A stretch of DNA of 24,595 nt from Planctomycetes bacterium UBA1135 (lineage in GTDB: Bacteria > Planctomycetota > UBA1135): positions 1 to 24,595 of the forward strand of contig DCAK01000077.1 of the NCBI GenBank assembly GCA_002311925.1, read 5' to 3'. Of this stretch, positions 8,047 through 15,618 are shown in pieces (position 1 is the stretch's first letter; every line of letters begins with the position of its first letter). The position numbers and the translations under genes were made by a program. Below the pieces are notes generated by a model that worked only from the letters and a program-made list of their open reading frames with translations, had not been told where the DNA came from and ran no database searches.

Positions 8047-8994
8047 TCAAAGCGCCTCCCCGATCAAAACCGTCAGTGGCCCTTCCACCGCTTCCAGGTG
8101 GACTTCCTTCGAGGCCGCAGGGAGCATGAAAACCGTCCCAGTGCTGATTCCACGGCTGGCGCCTTCCCAGGCCAAGGTTCCACGGCCGCCGAGAATGGCA
8201 ACCGCCCGCGCGCGCGGGGCCGGGTTCAGAGTTCGGGAATCGGAAATCTCGAATTTTTCCAAACTGAAATGGGGGCAGGCGAAGGAGGGGCTGATTTCAG
8301 GCCTCTGGCTGGCCGCCATGACTTCGAGAGCTTGCTCGCGATGGGTTTCCCTGGGATTTCCGTCCAGGCCCTCGCGGTCCCAGTCGTAAATCCGAAAAGT
8401 TACGTCGTTGGTCTGTTGGAATTCGCAAAGAACCACACCCGGGAGAATGGCGTGCACGGTTCCCGAAGGAACCGGGAGAAGGTCGCCGGCCTGAACCTCG
8501 ACCTTGCGGAGATGGGTTTCGATTCCGGGGCCGTCGCAATCCTTGGCGAACGCGTCAAGGTCCACATCTTCCTTCAGGCCACAAATCACCGACGAGCCCG
8601 GCACGGTTTCCAGGAAGGCCCAAGCCTCGTTCTTGCCAACCCCGTTTGGAGAAAGAGGGCCGTCCGGGGGATGCACCTGGACGCTCAAGCGATCTTCGGC
8701 CTCCAGAAACTTCACCAGCAAGGGAAACCGCCCACGGGGGTCGGGCTTCGACTCCCCCAGCAAATCTCGCGGATGCTCCTCGAGAATCTGGTGAAGAAGT
8801 TTGCCGTCATGGATTCCCCCACGAATCGGCGTTTCCTTGCCAGGCACATCGGACAGTTCCCAGGATTCACCCACCGGGCCCGGGAAGGGTGGATTCCCAT
8901 CGAGGAGCACGGGAAGCCGACCGCCTCCCCAAACTTTCTCAACGAAAGTTCGGCCGAAGAAAAGGGGCTCACTGAGGACGGATGGACTGGACAC
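8047..8994 (-). CDS. manA: Mannose-6-phosphate isomerase, type I
   Basis: The 315-aa enzyme interconverts mannose-6-phosphate and fructose-6-phosphate with a zinc ion. Family motifs are KVWGGGRLP near the start, LSVQVHPPD (zinc-binding His), GKNEAWAFLE, PSGTVHAI (zinc-binding His) and FRIYDWDR. The length fits the short bacterial class I enzymes. The start chosen is GTG at 8994, 21 bases after the nagA-like stop; there is no SD and no upstream ATG in frame within the gap. Its stop abuts the ATG of the rluB-like gene, so the order nagA-manA-rluB is a coupled operon. With the preceding deacetylase it directs sugar phosphates toward fructose-6-phosphate. Confidence 0.93.
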   Translation of the reverse strand: MSSPSVLSEPLFFGRTFVEKVWGGGRLPVLLDGNPPFPGPVGESWELSDVPGKETPIRGGIHDGKLLHQILEEHPRDLLGESKPDPRGRFPLLVKFLEAEDRLSVQVHPPDGPLSPNGVGKNEAWAFLETVPGSSVICGLKEDVDLDAFAKDCDGPGIETHLRKVEVQAGDLLPVPSGTVHAILPGVVLCEFQQTNDVTFRIYDWDREGLDGNPRETHREQALEVMAASQRPEISPSFACPHFSLEKFEISDSRTLNPAPRARAVAILGGRGTLAWEGASRGISTGTVFMLPAASKEVHLEAVEGPLTVLIGEAL

Positions 8995-9015
8995 AGCCAG
9001 AAAGTTTAACAGGGG

Positions 9016-10155
9016 TCAATCGGCTGCCCTGCGACCGCCGACCCAAACTTTGTCGACTCCGCCCTCGGAATTCAGGGCCACAAGGTCGGCGCGCAAACCG
9101 GGTTCGAACCTCCCGCAATCCCCGAAAAGCCGGCCGGGGACTTCGGCGCCCATCCTGATGGCCTGAGCCCAAGTCAGGGCCCCTTCCGCCACTCGGGCCG
9201 CCAGGATCTCGGGCAGGGAGTCCAGCGTCCCGGCGAGCCCTCCCCCGGCATCCCTGGCCACGGAGCCCTCGCGGTGAAGACGCTTCCCGCCTGCATGGAA
9301 ATCGACACCGGAGAGCCCCGCGTGGGAAAGATTGTCGGACACGGCCATGAGGCTCGAGATCAGGGCGGGAGTCTTCGCGCACAAGGCGAGGAAATCATTG
9401 GAAACATGGGTGGCATCCGGAATGAGACCCACCCAGGAGGCCTCTCCGAGAAGGGCGAAGCCCACGGGTCCCGGTTCGCGCGGGGAAACGGGTGGCATTC
9501 GATTCCCCAGGTGGGTCATGGCGAGGGGGCCAGATTCCGCGAGCTTTCGACAGTCCTCAATTCCCGCCGCCGTATGGCCCACGGAGGGAATGACCCCCGC
9601 GGAGCGGAGAGCCTGAGCGACTTCCAGAACCCCTCTGCGCTCGGGAGCGAGGGTGGTCATTTTAAGCCATCCGCCACAGGCCTTGAGAAGCCGGGCGACA
9701 TTCTGCGGCGTGGGCTGGAGAATCCCTGCCCGGGGAAGGGCTCCGCGCATCCCCGGCGCGATGAAGGGGCCCTCGACATGCCATCCAGGAATGCGGGCGC
9801 GGGCGGAACCCGTCCGAGACTTCCAGGCGTCCCACCTCCGGGCTGCCCGACGCAATCCTGACAATTCGAGCGGATAGAAACCCGCCAAGGCGGTGGTGAC
9901 GCCGGCCGAGGCTAGAGCCTGCGTCATCGAATGAAGATCCTTGGCTGAGGCTGCTCCGACATCGTGCCCGACGAAGCCATGCAATAGAGTGTCGACGAAG
10001 CCCGGCGCCACGCGCGCATCCCCCAGGTCTTCGATTCCACGCGCTCCCCTGGGGGGCTTCCCTTCCTTCACGGAGACGAGCTTGCCACCCTCCCAGGCCA
10101 TCCAACCCGGGCGGAATCTTCCGGTCAACCAAATGCGCGCATGAATTCCTTTCAT
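9016..10155 (-). CDS. nagA: N-acetylglucosamine-6-phosphate deacetylase-like amidohydrolase
   Basis: The 379-aa product is an amidohydrolase-superfamily TIM-barrel enzyme expected to remove acetate from N-acetylglucosamine-6-phosphate. Metal and active-site positions by analogy to E. coli NagA are Glu128 in HVEGPFI, His194 in SVGHTAA, His215 in THLGNRM, His250 in DATHV and the catalytic Asp274 in VSDN. The first metal motif is LLH instead of HxH, which fits single-metal NagA enzymes. The His of the usual G(T/A)H motif is replaced by Leu140 (RGALP), so substrate preference may differ. The ATG at 10155 overlaps the rsmD stop as ATGA, which decides this start over a longer open frame inside rsmD. 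Confidence 0.88.
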   Translation of the reverse strand: MKGIHARIWLTGRFRPGWMAWEGGKLVSVKEGKPPRGARGIEDLGDARVAPGFVDTLLHGFVGHDVGAASAKDLHSMTQALASAGVTTALAGFYPLELSGLRRAARRWDAWKSRTGSARARIPGWHVEGPFIAPGMRGALPRAGILQPTPQNVARLLKACGGWLKMTTLAPERRGVLEVAQALRSAGVIPSVGHTAAGIEDCRKLAESGPLAMTHLGNRMPPVSPREPGPVGFALLGEASWVGLIPDATHVSNDFLALCAKTPALISSLMAVSDNLSHAGLSGVDFHAGGKRLHREGSVARDAGGGLAGTLDSLPEILAARVAEGALTWAQAIRMGAEVPGRLFGDCGRFEPGLRADLVALNSEGGVDKVWVGGRRAAD

Positions 10156-10724
10156 GGTTTTTTGTGCCACCACCAGAGGGCGCTGCTCCCGTATTCCCTG
10201 CATTCCAGGCCGGGCAAAACCTCGGTTTCCTCCTCTTTCAGGGTGGGGCCCGGAGTGTGGGCGACTGCGCACCCTCCCGGATTCATGAGACTCGCCAGGG
10301 AGATGAACAGCTCCCAAATCTTCGACCGGACAGGACCCTCGTTTTCGAAGTCGGAGTAAGGAGGGTCGAAGAACACCAGGTCCGGGGCGGGGAGGCGGGG
10401 TTCGAGAGAGGGGATTCGATGGGCGTCCATTTGAAGAACCTGGACGCGATCCTCCCATCCGAGAACCTCTGCGCTTGCCCGAATGGCTTCGGCAACCTGA
10501 GCGTTCTTGTCCACGGAGACCAGCCGCTTCGCTCCCCGGGACATGCACTCGAAGCCGAGAATCCCCGAACCCGCGTAGACATCCCAAACCAGGGCACCGG
10601 GGATTTCCGTGGCAAGGTGGTTCATGACACCCTCCCGGGCCCGTTCGACCATGGGTCGAGTCGGAGTTCCAGGGGCAACACGAAGTTTTCTTCCCCGGTG
10701 TTCGCCGGCTGTGATGCGCAACAT
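10152..10724 (-). CDS. rsmD: 16S rRNA (guanine(966)-N2)-methyltransferase RsmD
   Basis: The 190-aa product methylates guanine 966 of 16S rRNA in the small subunit, using SAM. The family signature is complete: N-terminal ITAGEHRGRKLRVAPG, TRPMVERAREGVMNHL, the SAM-binding DVYAGSGILGFECMSRGA and the catalytic FFDPPYSDF. The length is normal for RsmD (about 185-200 aa). The ATG at 10724 gives this N-terminus exactly; the open frame upstream overlaps pdxJ and is not used. A TATTCT -10 element ends 7 bases before the ATG, so the transcript may be leaderless. It is the first gene of the operon rsmD-nagA-manA-rluB-HD. Confidence 0.94.
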   Translation of the reverse strand: MLRITAGEHRGRKLRVAPGTPTRPMVERAREGVMNHLATEIPGALVWDVYAGSGILGFECMSRGAKRLVSVDKNAQVAEAIRASAEVLGWEDRVQVLQMDAHRIPSLEPRLPAPDLVFFDPPYSDFENEGPVRSKIWELFISLASLMNPGGCAVAHTPGPTLKEEETEVLPGLECREYGSSALWWWHKKP

Positions 10725-10730
10725 CGAGCG

Positions 10731-10737
10731 TAGAATA
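10731..10737. promoter_or_regulatory. Overlapping divergent -10 elements for pdxJ and rsmD
   Basis: The plus strand reads TAGAAT (10731-10736), ending 9 bases before the pdxJ ATG. The minus strand reads TATTCT (10737-10732), ending 7 bases before the rsmD ATG. Both sit at leaderless-type distance, and neither gene has an SD sequence. No good -35 was found for either. Confidence 0.5.
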
Positions 10738-10745
10738 CCTCTCGA

Positions 10746-11525
10746 ATGCCTCGCCTCCATGTCAACATCGATCATGTCGCAACTCTTCGCCAAGCTCGGC
10801 GAAGTCAGGAACCCGACCCCGTCACCGCCGCCGCGATTTGCGAACTGGCGGGAGCCGACGGAATCACCGTTCATCTTCGTGAAGATCGACGCCACATCCA
10901 GGATCGGGATGTCCACATTCTGCGCAAGACGGTCAAGACCCTGTTGAACCTGGAGATGGCCCTCACCCCGGAGATTCTGGAAATCGCCCTGGATGTCTCC
11001 CCCGACCAAGTCTGCATCGTTCCCGAAAAACGTCAAGAATTGACCACCGAGGGAGGATTGGACGTCGCAGGGCACTCCGCCTCTCTGGATGACGCGATTC
11101 CTCGCTTCAAGGGGGCCGGAATCGAGGTCAGTCTATTCGTGGACCCGATGCCCGAGCCCATCGAACTCGCCGCGCAGCTGGGCGCCGATTTCGTGGAAAT
11201 CCATACGGGCTCCTACGCGAACGCACCGACCGGTCGGGCCCGTAGCGCGGAACTCGACCGTTTGAAAACTTCGGCCCATTACGCGGAAAGCCTTGGCCTC
11301 AGGGTCAACGCGGGGCACGGCCTGGATTACCGGAATATCCTACCGGTGGTCCAGATTCCTCAAGTCGAGGAACTCAACATCGGCTACTCCATTCTTTGCC
11401 GCTCCATCTATGTCGGATTGGACCAAGCCGTCCGCGAAATGCAGGATCGCATCCTGGCGGCGGCTCCACCGGAAGCGGAAGAAAGCCCGGCCGTCGCCCA
11501 GAAAAAGAAGGGAAGCCGAGCCTAG
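10746..11525 (+). CDS. pdxJ: Pyridoxine 5'-phosphate synthase PdxJ
   Basis: The 259-aa TIM-barrel enzyme condenses 1-deoxy-D-xylulose 5-phosphate with 3-amino-2-oxopropyl phosphate to form pyridoxine 5'-phosphate, the final ring-forming step of the DXP-dependent vitamin B6 pathway. Family motifs are all present: [73 protein letters not shown] and EELNIGYSI (usually GHSI/GHAI). About 25 extra residues ([17 protein letters not shown]) follow the last conserved segment. It diverges from rsmD across 21 bases, and its stop overlaps that of the convergent lipoprotein gene (CTAG, 11522-11525). Its substrate supplier pdxA lies about 7 kb away in the same window. Confidence 0.97.
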   Translation: MPRLHVNIDHVATLRQARRSQEPDPVTAAAICELAGADGITVHLREDRRHIQDRDVHILRKTVKTLLNLEMALTPEILEIALDVSPDQVCIVPEKRQELTTEGGLDVAGHSASLDDAIPRFKGAGIEVSLFVDPMPEPIELAAQLGADFVEIHTGSYANAPTGRARSAELDRLKTSAHYAESLGLRVNAGHGLDYRNILPVVQIPQVEELNIGYSILCRSIYVGLDQAVREMQDRILAAAPPEAEESPAVAQKKKGSRA

Positions 11526-12379
11526 AACTCGGACTCGTCTTCCGAGGATTCGTCGGGGGTCATCATTTTCAGCAACGGGCCCAAGTCCATCACGAAAATG
11601 CCTTCCTCGGGTTCGTAGGCGAAGGATTCCGGAGTCGGCGGTTTCTCAAGAAAGTTGTAATTGCTGAACTGAATCGACATAAATGGATCTTCTTCGCCCC
11701 CCAGGAAAATCGCGGATGGAGATCCCCGCTTGCGGTCCAGAATCAGTGTCATTCTGGAAACATCCACTTCGGAACCTTCAAGGGCCGGGCCGAGTTGGGA
11801 GAGGAGGTCCTCGGTCATTTCTCCCTCGAGAATGACATGGTCGGGGTTGACCTCCTTGACCTCGAAGTCGATGAACCGGGTCAATTGCTGAATTTGGGCG
11901 AAAGGGTCCATGTTCCCCGCCCCCACCATTCCCCCGCCACCGCCGAGATTGCCCAAGGCGCTAGTACTGGAATGCTCGGCGAATTCCCGAGCTTCGGTGA
12001 GGGAAAGTTTCATGACCTGCGCCCCCCCCGCTTCGGGAGGCAGGTTCATTTCCATCCAAATCATTTCGCCATCGGTGACGGTGAGGATTTCCATTTCCAT
12101 GCTGGACTCCATGCCAGGGGGAACCATTCCTATCTTGACCTTTACCCTGGAATGATCCTGGTCGAGAGCGATCATGTTCCCCTCCAACTTGATTCCATCA
12201 TCCCCGAAGCCAGGGACGTTGATTTCCATGGAAAAATCACAGGAAATGGCGCCCTTTTCGTAGACGTTGGCCATTTCCACCAGCCACTCCTCCGCCGTCC
12301 TGTCGGCCCCGGAAAGGGTGTCCGACGAACAAGCCGTCAGGGAAAGCAGACCTGAAAGAAGCAGGCTCGTCCTGCCCAC
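11522..12379 (-). CDS. LolA-like lipoprotein, downstream copy of a tandem pair
   Basis: The 285-aa product starts with a lipoprotein signal ending in the lipobox LTAC (Cys17). It is followed by a beta-rich domain resembling the LolA/outer-membrane lipoprotein-sorting fold: repeated amphipathic strands such as [22 protein letters not shown] and [17 protein letters not shown] Gly-rich loop ([14 protein letters not shown], about 142-155) interrupts it. The C-terminus is acidic and ends [10 protein letters not shown]. The GTG start follows the stop of the upstream paralogue directly (TAG-GTG), with GGAG 8-11 bases upstream as a weak SD. The layout of strands and the acidic -EF end are shared with the upstream gene, so the pair probably arose by duplication. 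The function is probably handling of a hydrophobic ligand at the envelope; this is inferred from fold only. Confidence 0.78.
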   Translation of the reverse strand: MGRTSLLLSGLLSLTACSSDTLSGADRTAEEWLVEMANVYEKGAISCDFSMEINVPGFGDDGIKLEGNMIALDQDHSRVKVKIGMVPPGMESSMEMEILTVTDGEMIWMEMNLPPEAGGAQVMKLSLTEAREFAEHSSTSALGNLGGGGGMVGAGNMDPFAQIQQLTRFIDFEVKEVNPDHVILEGEMTEDLLSQLGPALEGSEVDVSRMTLILDRKRGSPSAIFLGGEEDPFMSIQFSNYNFLEKPPTPESFAYEPEEGIFVMDLGPLLKMMTPDESSEDESEF

Positions 12380-13219
12380 CTAGAACTCCAGTTCGTCCTC
12401 GTCGTCAGGCTGCCCGCCCATCTGCATGGCCATTATCTTCAACATGGGAGTGAAATCCTGAACCTGAGCTCCTTCGGGGGGCGAGTAGGAGAATGTGCCC
12501 TCGGCGAACTCCTCAGGGAAGCGGATACTGGAGGCGGAAATCTCGGTCCCTTTGCCTTCACCCGCATCAACGGTGACCAGGGTGGGGAGCCAATGGTCGA
12601 TTCCAAATGCGACCATGATTTCAGGGGCCGCATCGGCCTCGTCCTCTCCAAATTCCTCGTCGGTCTCCAGGTCCAGAATGATGAAAAAGCGGCGGTCGTT
12701 GGCGCCGACCGGAGAGGGCAGAGCCGTGATGGTGTGCTGCGCGAGTCCCGCAGCCAGGACGGCTTCAAAGTCGGGGCCTTCTTCTCCAGAATCCTCATCG
12801 GCCTCGATTCCCAGGCCTTCTTTGGAAATCTGAGTCAATAACTGAGGCTGAAGTTCTTCGAGGACATCCAGATTCACCTTCATGACGCCTTCCTCGGATT
12901 CCATGTAGATGTCCTTGCCGTCCGCAACGACCTTGAAACTTTGCTCTTCTTCGCCAAGGTCCGTGATGGCCGAGCCGGAAAACTCGATGGAGAAGTGACG
13001 GGTGCCGCCCCAAATGATGTGACCACTTGCTCCTTGGAACCCCGTGTTCTCCCCTTCCGCCTTGATGGCGAGGTCGAATTCGAAATACTTGTCCTGGAGG
13101 CCGGCGATTCCGGCGGCAATCTCTTGCGCGGGAGTCTTGGCAATTGCAGTTTCCTGACCAAGAAGGGGAGCACCGAAAAGAACCGCGGCGAAAAGAAGGG
13201 AAAGGATGAATCGGAGCAT
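12380..13219 (-). CDS. LolA-like exported protein, upstream copy of a tandem pair
   Basis: The 279-aa product has a signal peptide (MLRFILSLLFAAVLFGAPLL, probable cleavage near GQ) and a beta-rich domain with the same plan as the next gene. Corresponding segments are GHIIWGGTRHFSIEFSGS, FKVVADGKDIYMESEEG, FFIILDLETDEE and FSYSPPEGAQVQDFTPMLKIM, which aligns with [21 protein letters not shown] of the paralogue. The tail is acidic and ends DDEDELEF. This copy has no lipobox, so it is probably soluble in the periplasm while its partner is membrane-anchored. The start chosen is ATG 13219, which gives a compact signal peptide; ATG 13252 would add 11 residues. No SD supports either. Confidence 0.76.
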   Translation of the reverse strand: MLRFILSLLFAAVLFGAPLLGQETAIAKTPAQEIAAGIAGLQDKYFEFDLAIKAEGENTGFQGASGHIIWGGTRHFSIEFSGSAITDLGEEEQSFKVVADGKDIYMESEEGVMKVNLDVLEELQPQLLTQISKEGLGIEADEDSGEEGPDFEAVLAAGLAQHTITALPSPVGANDRRFFIILDLETDEEFGEDEADAAPEIMVAFGIDHWLPTLVTVDAGEGKGTEISASSIRFPEEFAEGTFSYSPPEGAQVQDFTPMLKIMAMQMGGQPDDEDELEF

Positions 13220-13270
13220 GAGTATTGGGGCTTGAGGAATCAGGGCTCTCATTCTAACGGCGGCTTGGAA

Positions 13271-13777
13271 TCACGCGGAGTCGGCGAAAAGGAACCAAGC
13301 CAAACCGCCCACCTGCATGACCGCAACAAGGACCTTCCAGGAGCGCCCAAGCAAGACGCCAAGGAATGCCCCTCGACCAGCCGAAACCCCTTCGACTGTG
13401 GGTCGCCCCAGGAGACCAGATTCCACGATGACCGCTCCAGCAAATGCACCCAAGCCGGCACCGAGAAGGGGGCCGAAGGGCGGGATGAGCGGCAAGCCCA
13501 GAAACCCACCGATGAAACCACCCACAAGCGCGCCCAGGGCTCCCCACTTGCTGCCACCGGATTTGCGGGTGGCCCGGGCGGCAAAAACGAACTCCCCCGC
13601 TTCGGCGACCGCCGCCCCTCCCAGCAAGACCCAAAAGGGAGCCCAGCCCGCCCCTGCCGAGGGGCCGAGCAAACCTGCGCAGGCTATCAGCCAATTCCCG
13701 GGCAGGCCGAAGGGGACGAGAGTGAAGCCCAGAAGGGCGACAAAGAGGGCGAAAACGGAGTAGAGGATCTCTTCCAC
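13271..13777 (-). CDS. DUF456-family integral membrane protein
   Basis: This short hydrophobic protein (168 aa from the start chosen) has the DUF456 pattern: an N-terminal helix VFALFVALLGFTLVPFGLPGNWLIACAGLL, a second helix, the segment GEFVFAARATRKSGGSKWGALGALVGGFIGGF, then PLIPPFGPLLGAGLGAFAGAVIVE and a last helix. About four to five membrane segments are expected in the cytoplasmic membrane. The function of the family is unknown. The GTG start at 13777 gives the usual family length; an ATG at 13822 would share a CATG with the divergent ABC gene start and add 15 residues with no homology, so it is less likely. It is followed 51 bases later by the LolA-like pair. Confidence 0.82.
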   Translation of the reverse strand: MEEILYSVFALFVALLGFTLVPFGLPGNWLIACAGLLGPSAGAGWAPFWVLLGGAAVAEAGEFVFAARATRKSGGSKWGALGALVGGFIGGFLGLPLIPPFGPLLGAGLGAFAGAVIVESGLLGRPTVEGVSAGRGAFLGVLLGRSWKVLVAVMQVGGLAWFLFADSA

Positions 13778-13820
13778 GCAGCCGCAGGATAGGGCAAGTA
13801 GGATTCCTGCCCGGTCCACC

Positions 13821-14705
13821 ATGATTCGAATCGAGAACATTTCCAAGAGCTACGACGGGGTCGCAGCCCTGCGAGAGGTTTCCTTCGATGTCGGAAAAGG
13901 AGAGATTCTTGGCTTGGTGGGCCCCAACGGGTCAGGGAAGACGACCCTCTTGAAAACCCTCGTCGGGGTTGTGAGGCCTGATTCAGGGCGAGCCTGGATT
14001 GCCGGTGTCGACTCCACCGAAGACGCCCTTGAGGCCCGCCTTCACGTGGGTTACTCCCCCGGCGACCCCGCGCTCTACGACTCCCTTTCCGTTTTGGAAA
14101 TCCTCGAGTTCGCCATCGGATTCCATCCTCAAGCCAGCCTTTCCCTTGGGAAGCAATTCCTGGATCTTTTCGGCGTTCCCCTCGAAAAACGAGCCGGGAA
14201 ACTCAGCCATGGGATGAAACGCAAACTCCTTCTCTCCCAGGCTCTCGCCTCCCAGGCGCCGGTGCTGATTCTGGACGAACCCATGGAGGGGCTCGACCCG
14301 GAGGTTCGGAAGACCGCGGAGAAAATCCTCGTCGAACAAGCCGGGCAAGGGCGCGCCATTCTCATGTCCTCGCACGACCTGGCCGGGTTGGAGAGAACCT
14401 GTCACCGGGTGGCCTTCCTCCGGGAGGGCCGGCTCCTGGATGTCGGGAAATTGGAGCACTTCCTCGAACGGGCGTCTCGGGTCCTTCACATTCGCTTTCG
14501 CGAATCGGTCGAAAGCGCCCGACTCCCGGTCGGCAAGGAGTGGACATGGAAGGGGGATGGCCTCTCCTGGTCCCTGCACACCACCGGCAATCTCGAGGCC
14601 GCTCTCGCCTGCCTCAAGGGCCTTCCCATTGCCAGCTGCAGGGACGCTTCAGGCGGGCTCGAAGAAGTCTTTGATGCCCTGTACGGAGAGGAGAAAACCC
14701 TCTGA
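13821..14705 (+). CDS. ABC transporter ATP-binding protein (ABC-2 type)
   Basis: The 294-aa ATPase powers an export-type ABC-2 system with the next gene. It has Walker A GPNGSGKTT (34-42), the signature LSHGMKRKL, Walker B VLILDEP with the catalytic Glu, the D-loop GLDP and the H-loop His in SSHDL. The Q-loop position reads GYSPGDPALY, lacking the usual Gln, which is a tolerated variation in this subfamily. About 80 residues after the nucleotide-binding domain form the accessory region seen in CcmA-like ATPases. The ATG has no convincing SD. The stop TGA overlaps the permease start (TGATG), so the two are translationally coupled. The cargo is unknown; lipids, drugs or proteins are all possible. 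Confidence 0.92.
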   Translation: MIRIENISKSYDGVAALREVSFDVGKGEILGLVGPNGSGKTTLLKTLVGVVRPDSGRAWIAGVDSTEDALEARLHVGYSPGDPALYDSLSVLEILEFAIGFHPQASLSLGKQFLDLFGVPLEKRAGKLSHGMKRKLLLSQALASQAPVLILDEPMEGLDPEVRKTAEKILVEQAGQGRAILMSSHDLAGLERTCHRVAFLREGRLLDVGKLEHFLERASRVLHIRFRESVESARLPVGKEWTWKGDGLSWSLHTTGNLEAALACLKGLPIASCRDASGGLEEVFDALYGEEKTL

Positions 14706-15478
14706 TGCTCTGGCGGCAAACGCTCAAGGAAAACATCCTCCTGGCCGGAGGGTATTTCCTCCTGTTGACCCTCACTACCACACTCGGAATCTGGTTCTGG
14801 CCCGATCTGCGAGGCGCCATCGAGGAATGGGCCGGAATCGCGTCCTTTTTTCCAATCGAAGGACTCAAGGAGGTCATGCTTCGCATCCAGGAGGAAGGCT
14901 ACTGGGCTTACTTTGCCGTCCAACAATTCTTCCGCGGAGGAGGAGTGTTCGGGGTGGCTGCCGCCGGGCTTCTGGGTAGCGGGTTGATTGCCCGGGAGGC
15001 GGACAATCGAACCGCGGAATTCCTGCTTTCCCGTCCCGTTTCCCGAACACGGATTCTGCTTACGCGCTGGGGCGTCGGAGTGGTGGCCCTGTCACTCCCC
15101 CTTCTGTTGGCAGCAGGGGTCGGCGCCGCCTGCTCCCCCCTGGTGGACGAATCCATTCCGCTTTGGGCCGCGCTTGCCGGGGCGGTGCACACGAGCCTTT
15201 TCGTGGTCGCCGTTTTTTCCACCACTGTATGGCTCTCGGCTCGGTCCACCCACGCCCTGCAAGCCGCCATCCTGGTGCTGGGATTCATGCTTTTGCAATT
15301 CGCCCTCTATCTCATCAAAGTGCTTTGGCATTTCTCCGCCTACAACCTGGTCGACCTGGATGTGATGCTCCCCCTGGCGCGAGGGGTCTACCCATGGAAG
15401 GAATCCGCGGCGCTCTTGGTTTGGATTGGGGTTTTCGTGGCGTGGGCGGTCAAGGACTTCAAAAAGAGGGATTTCTAG
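14705..15478 (+). CDS. ABC-2 type transporter permease
   Basis: The 257-aa membrane protein has about six hydrophobic segments, starting with LLAGGYFLLLTLTTTLGIWFW and including VFGVAAAGLLGSGLIA, VGVVALSLPLLLAAGVGAAC, LVVAVFSTT and a last helix near the C-terminus. The motif EADNRTAEFLLSRPVSRTRIL after the second helix is a hallmark of ABC-2 permeases of the NosY type. With the upstream ATPase it forms a transporter of unknown substrate in the cytoplasmic membrane. The start is ATG 14705 in a TGATG overlap, with a good SD (GGAGAGGAG, 14685-14693) inside the ATPase gene. The stop codon sits in the loop of a terminator hairpin. Confidence 0.9.
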   Translation: MLWRQTLKENILLAGGYFLLLTLTTTLGIWFWPDLRGAIEEWAGIASFFPIEGLKEVMLRIQEEGYWAYFAVQQFFRGGGVFGVAAAGLLGSGLIAREADNRTAEFLLSRPVSRTRILLTRWGVGVVALSLPLLLAAGVGAACSPLVDESIPLWAALAGAVHTSLFVVAVFSTTVWLSARSTHALQAAILVLGFMLLQFALYLIKVLWHFSAYNLVDLDVMLPLARGVYPWKESAALLVWIGVFVAWAVKDFKKRDF

Positions 15479-15490
15479 GAAATCCCTCTT
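15464..15490 (+). terminator. Hairpin terminator with the permease stop codon as its loop
   Basis: A perfect 12-bp stem (15464-15475 with 15479-15490) has a three-base loop that is exactly the TAG stop. The downstream T tract is weak on the plus strand (CGTGGTTATTT). On the minus strand the stem is followed by TTT, so it may work in both directions. Confidence 0.65.
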
Positions 15491-15510
15491 CGTGGTTATT
15501 TAGGGGTTGA

Positions 15511-15527
15511 ATTGCAATTTCTGCAAT
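15511..15527. promoter_or_regulatory. Inverted repeat 1 in the glnA leader
   Basis: ATTGCA and TGCAAT form a perfect 6-bp inverted repeat with a 5-base spacer. It shares the TGCA-N5-TGCA core with the repeat at 15584. It looks like a dimeric regulator operator; the regulator is unknown. Confidence 0.5.
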
Positions 15528-15542
15528 AATTTTCCGTCAATT

Positions 15543-15558
15543 TGGGTGTTTTTGTGCC
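15543..15558 (+). promoter_or_regulatory. Weak sigma-54-like candidate promoter upstream of glnA
   Basis: TGG at 15543-15545 and GC at 15556-15557 give the GG-N10-GC spacing of sigma-54 -24/-12 elements, but only about half of the consensus is matched. The adjoining perfect palindrome CCAAATTTGG lies at 15557-15566. Low confidence; no good sigma-70 promoter was found in this leader either. Confidence 0.25.
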
Positions 15559-15583
15559 AAATTTGGAAAGCTAAGCCTTATTT

Positions 15584-15600
15584 TCTGCATTTTTTGCAGA
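15584..15600. promoter_or_regulatory. Inverted repeat 2 in the glnA leader
   Basis: TCTGCA and TGCAGA form a perfect 6-bp inverted repeat with a 5-base all-T spacer, giving the same TGCA-N5-TGCA core as repeat 1, 73 bases downstream. On the transcript it could also form a small hairpin. Confidence 0.5.
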
Positions 15601-15618
15601 TTATGGGTGAAACCATAA
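15601..15618. promoter_or_regulatory. Inverted repeat 3 in the glnA leader
   Basis: TTATGG and CCATAA form a perfect 6-bp inverted repeat with a 6-base spacer, directly abutting repeat 2. It ends 46 bases before the glnA ATG. It has a different core from repeats 1 and 2, so it may bind another regulator or form RNA structure. Confidence 0.4.

Noticed and set aside
7558..9009. Long plus-strand open frame of 483 codons
   Set aside because: It lies opposite rluB and manA, both with complete family motifs; its translation has no recognisable domain and reflects GC-rich antisense openness.
10156..10587. N-terminal extension of the nagA frame by about 144 codons
   Set aside because: It overlaps rsmD in another frame and has low-complexity Arg/Gly/Ser composition; ATG 10155 with the ATGA overlap fits the family start.
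11516..11546. Alternating arms CCGAG / CTCGG / CCGAG across the pdxJ-lipoprotein junction
   Set aside because: Five-base arms in a GC-rich sequence are expected by chance and no T tract follows.
13785..13820. Interrupted dyad GGGC-AAGT-AGGA-T-TCCT-GCCC between the DUF456 and ABC genes
   Set aside because: The arms are split by an asymmetric bulge, and no promoter elements could be placed around it.
13820..13823. Shared CATG as start of both the DUF456 and ABC genes
   Set aside because: The minus-strand ATG adds 15 residues without similarity to the family; GTG 13777 gives the normal DUF456 length.
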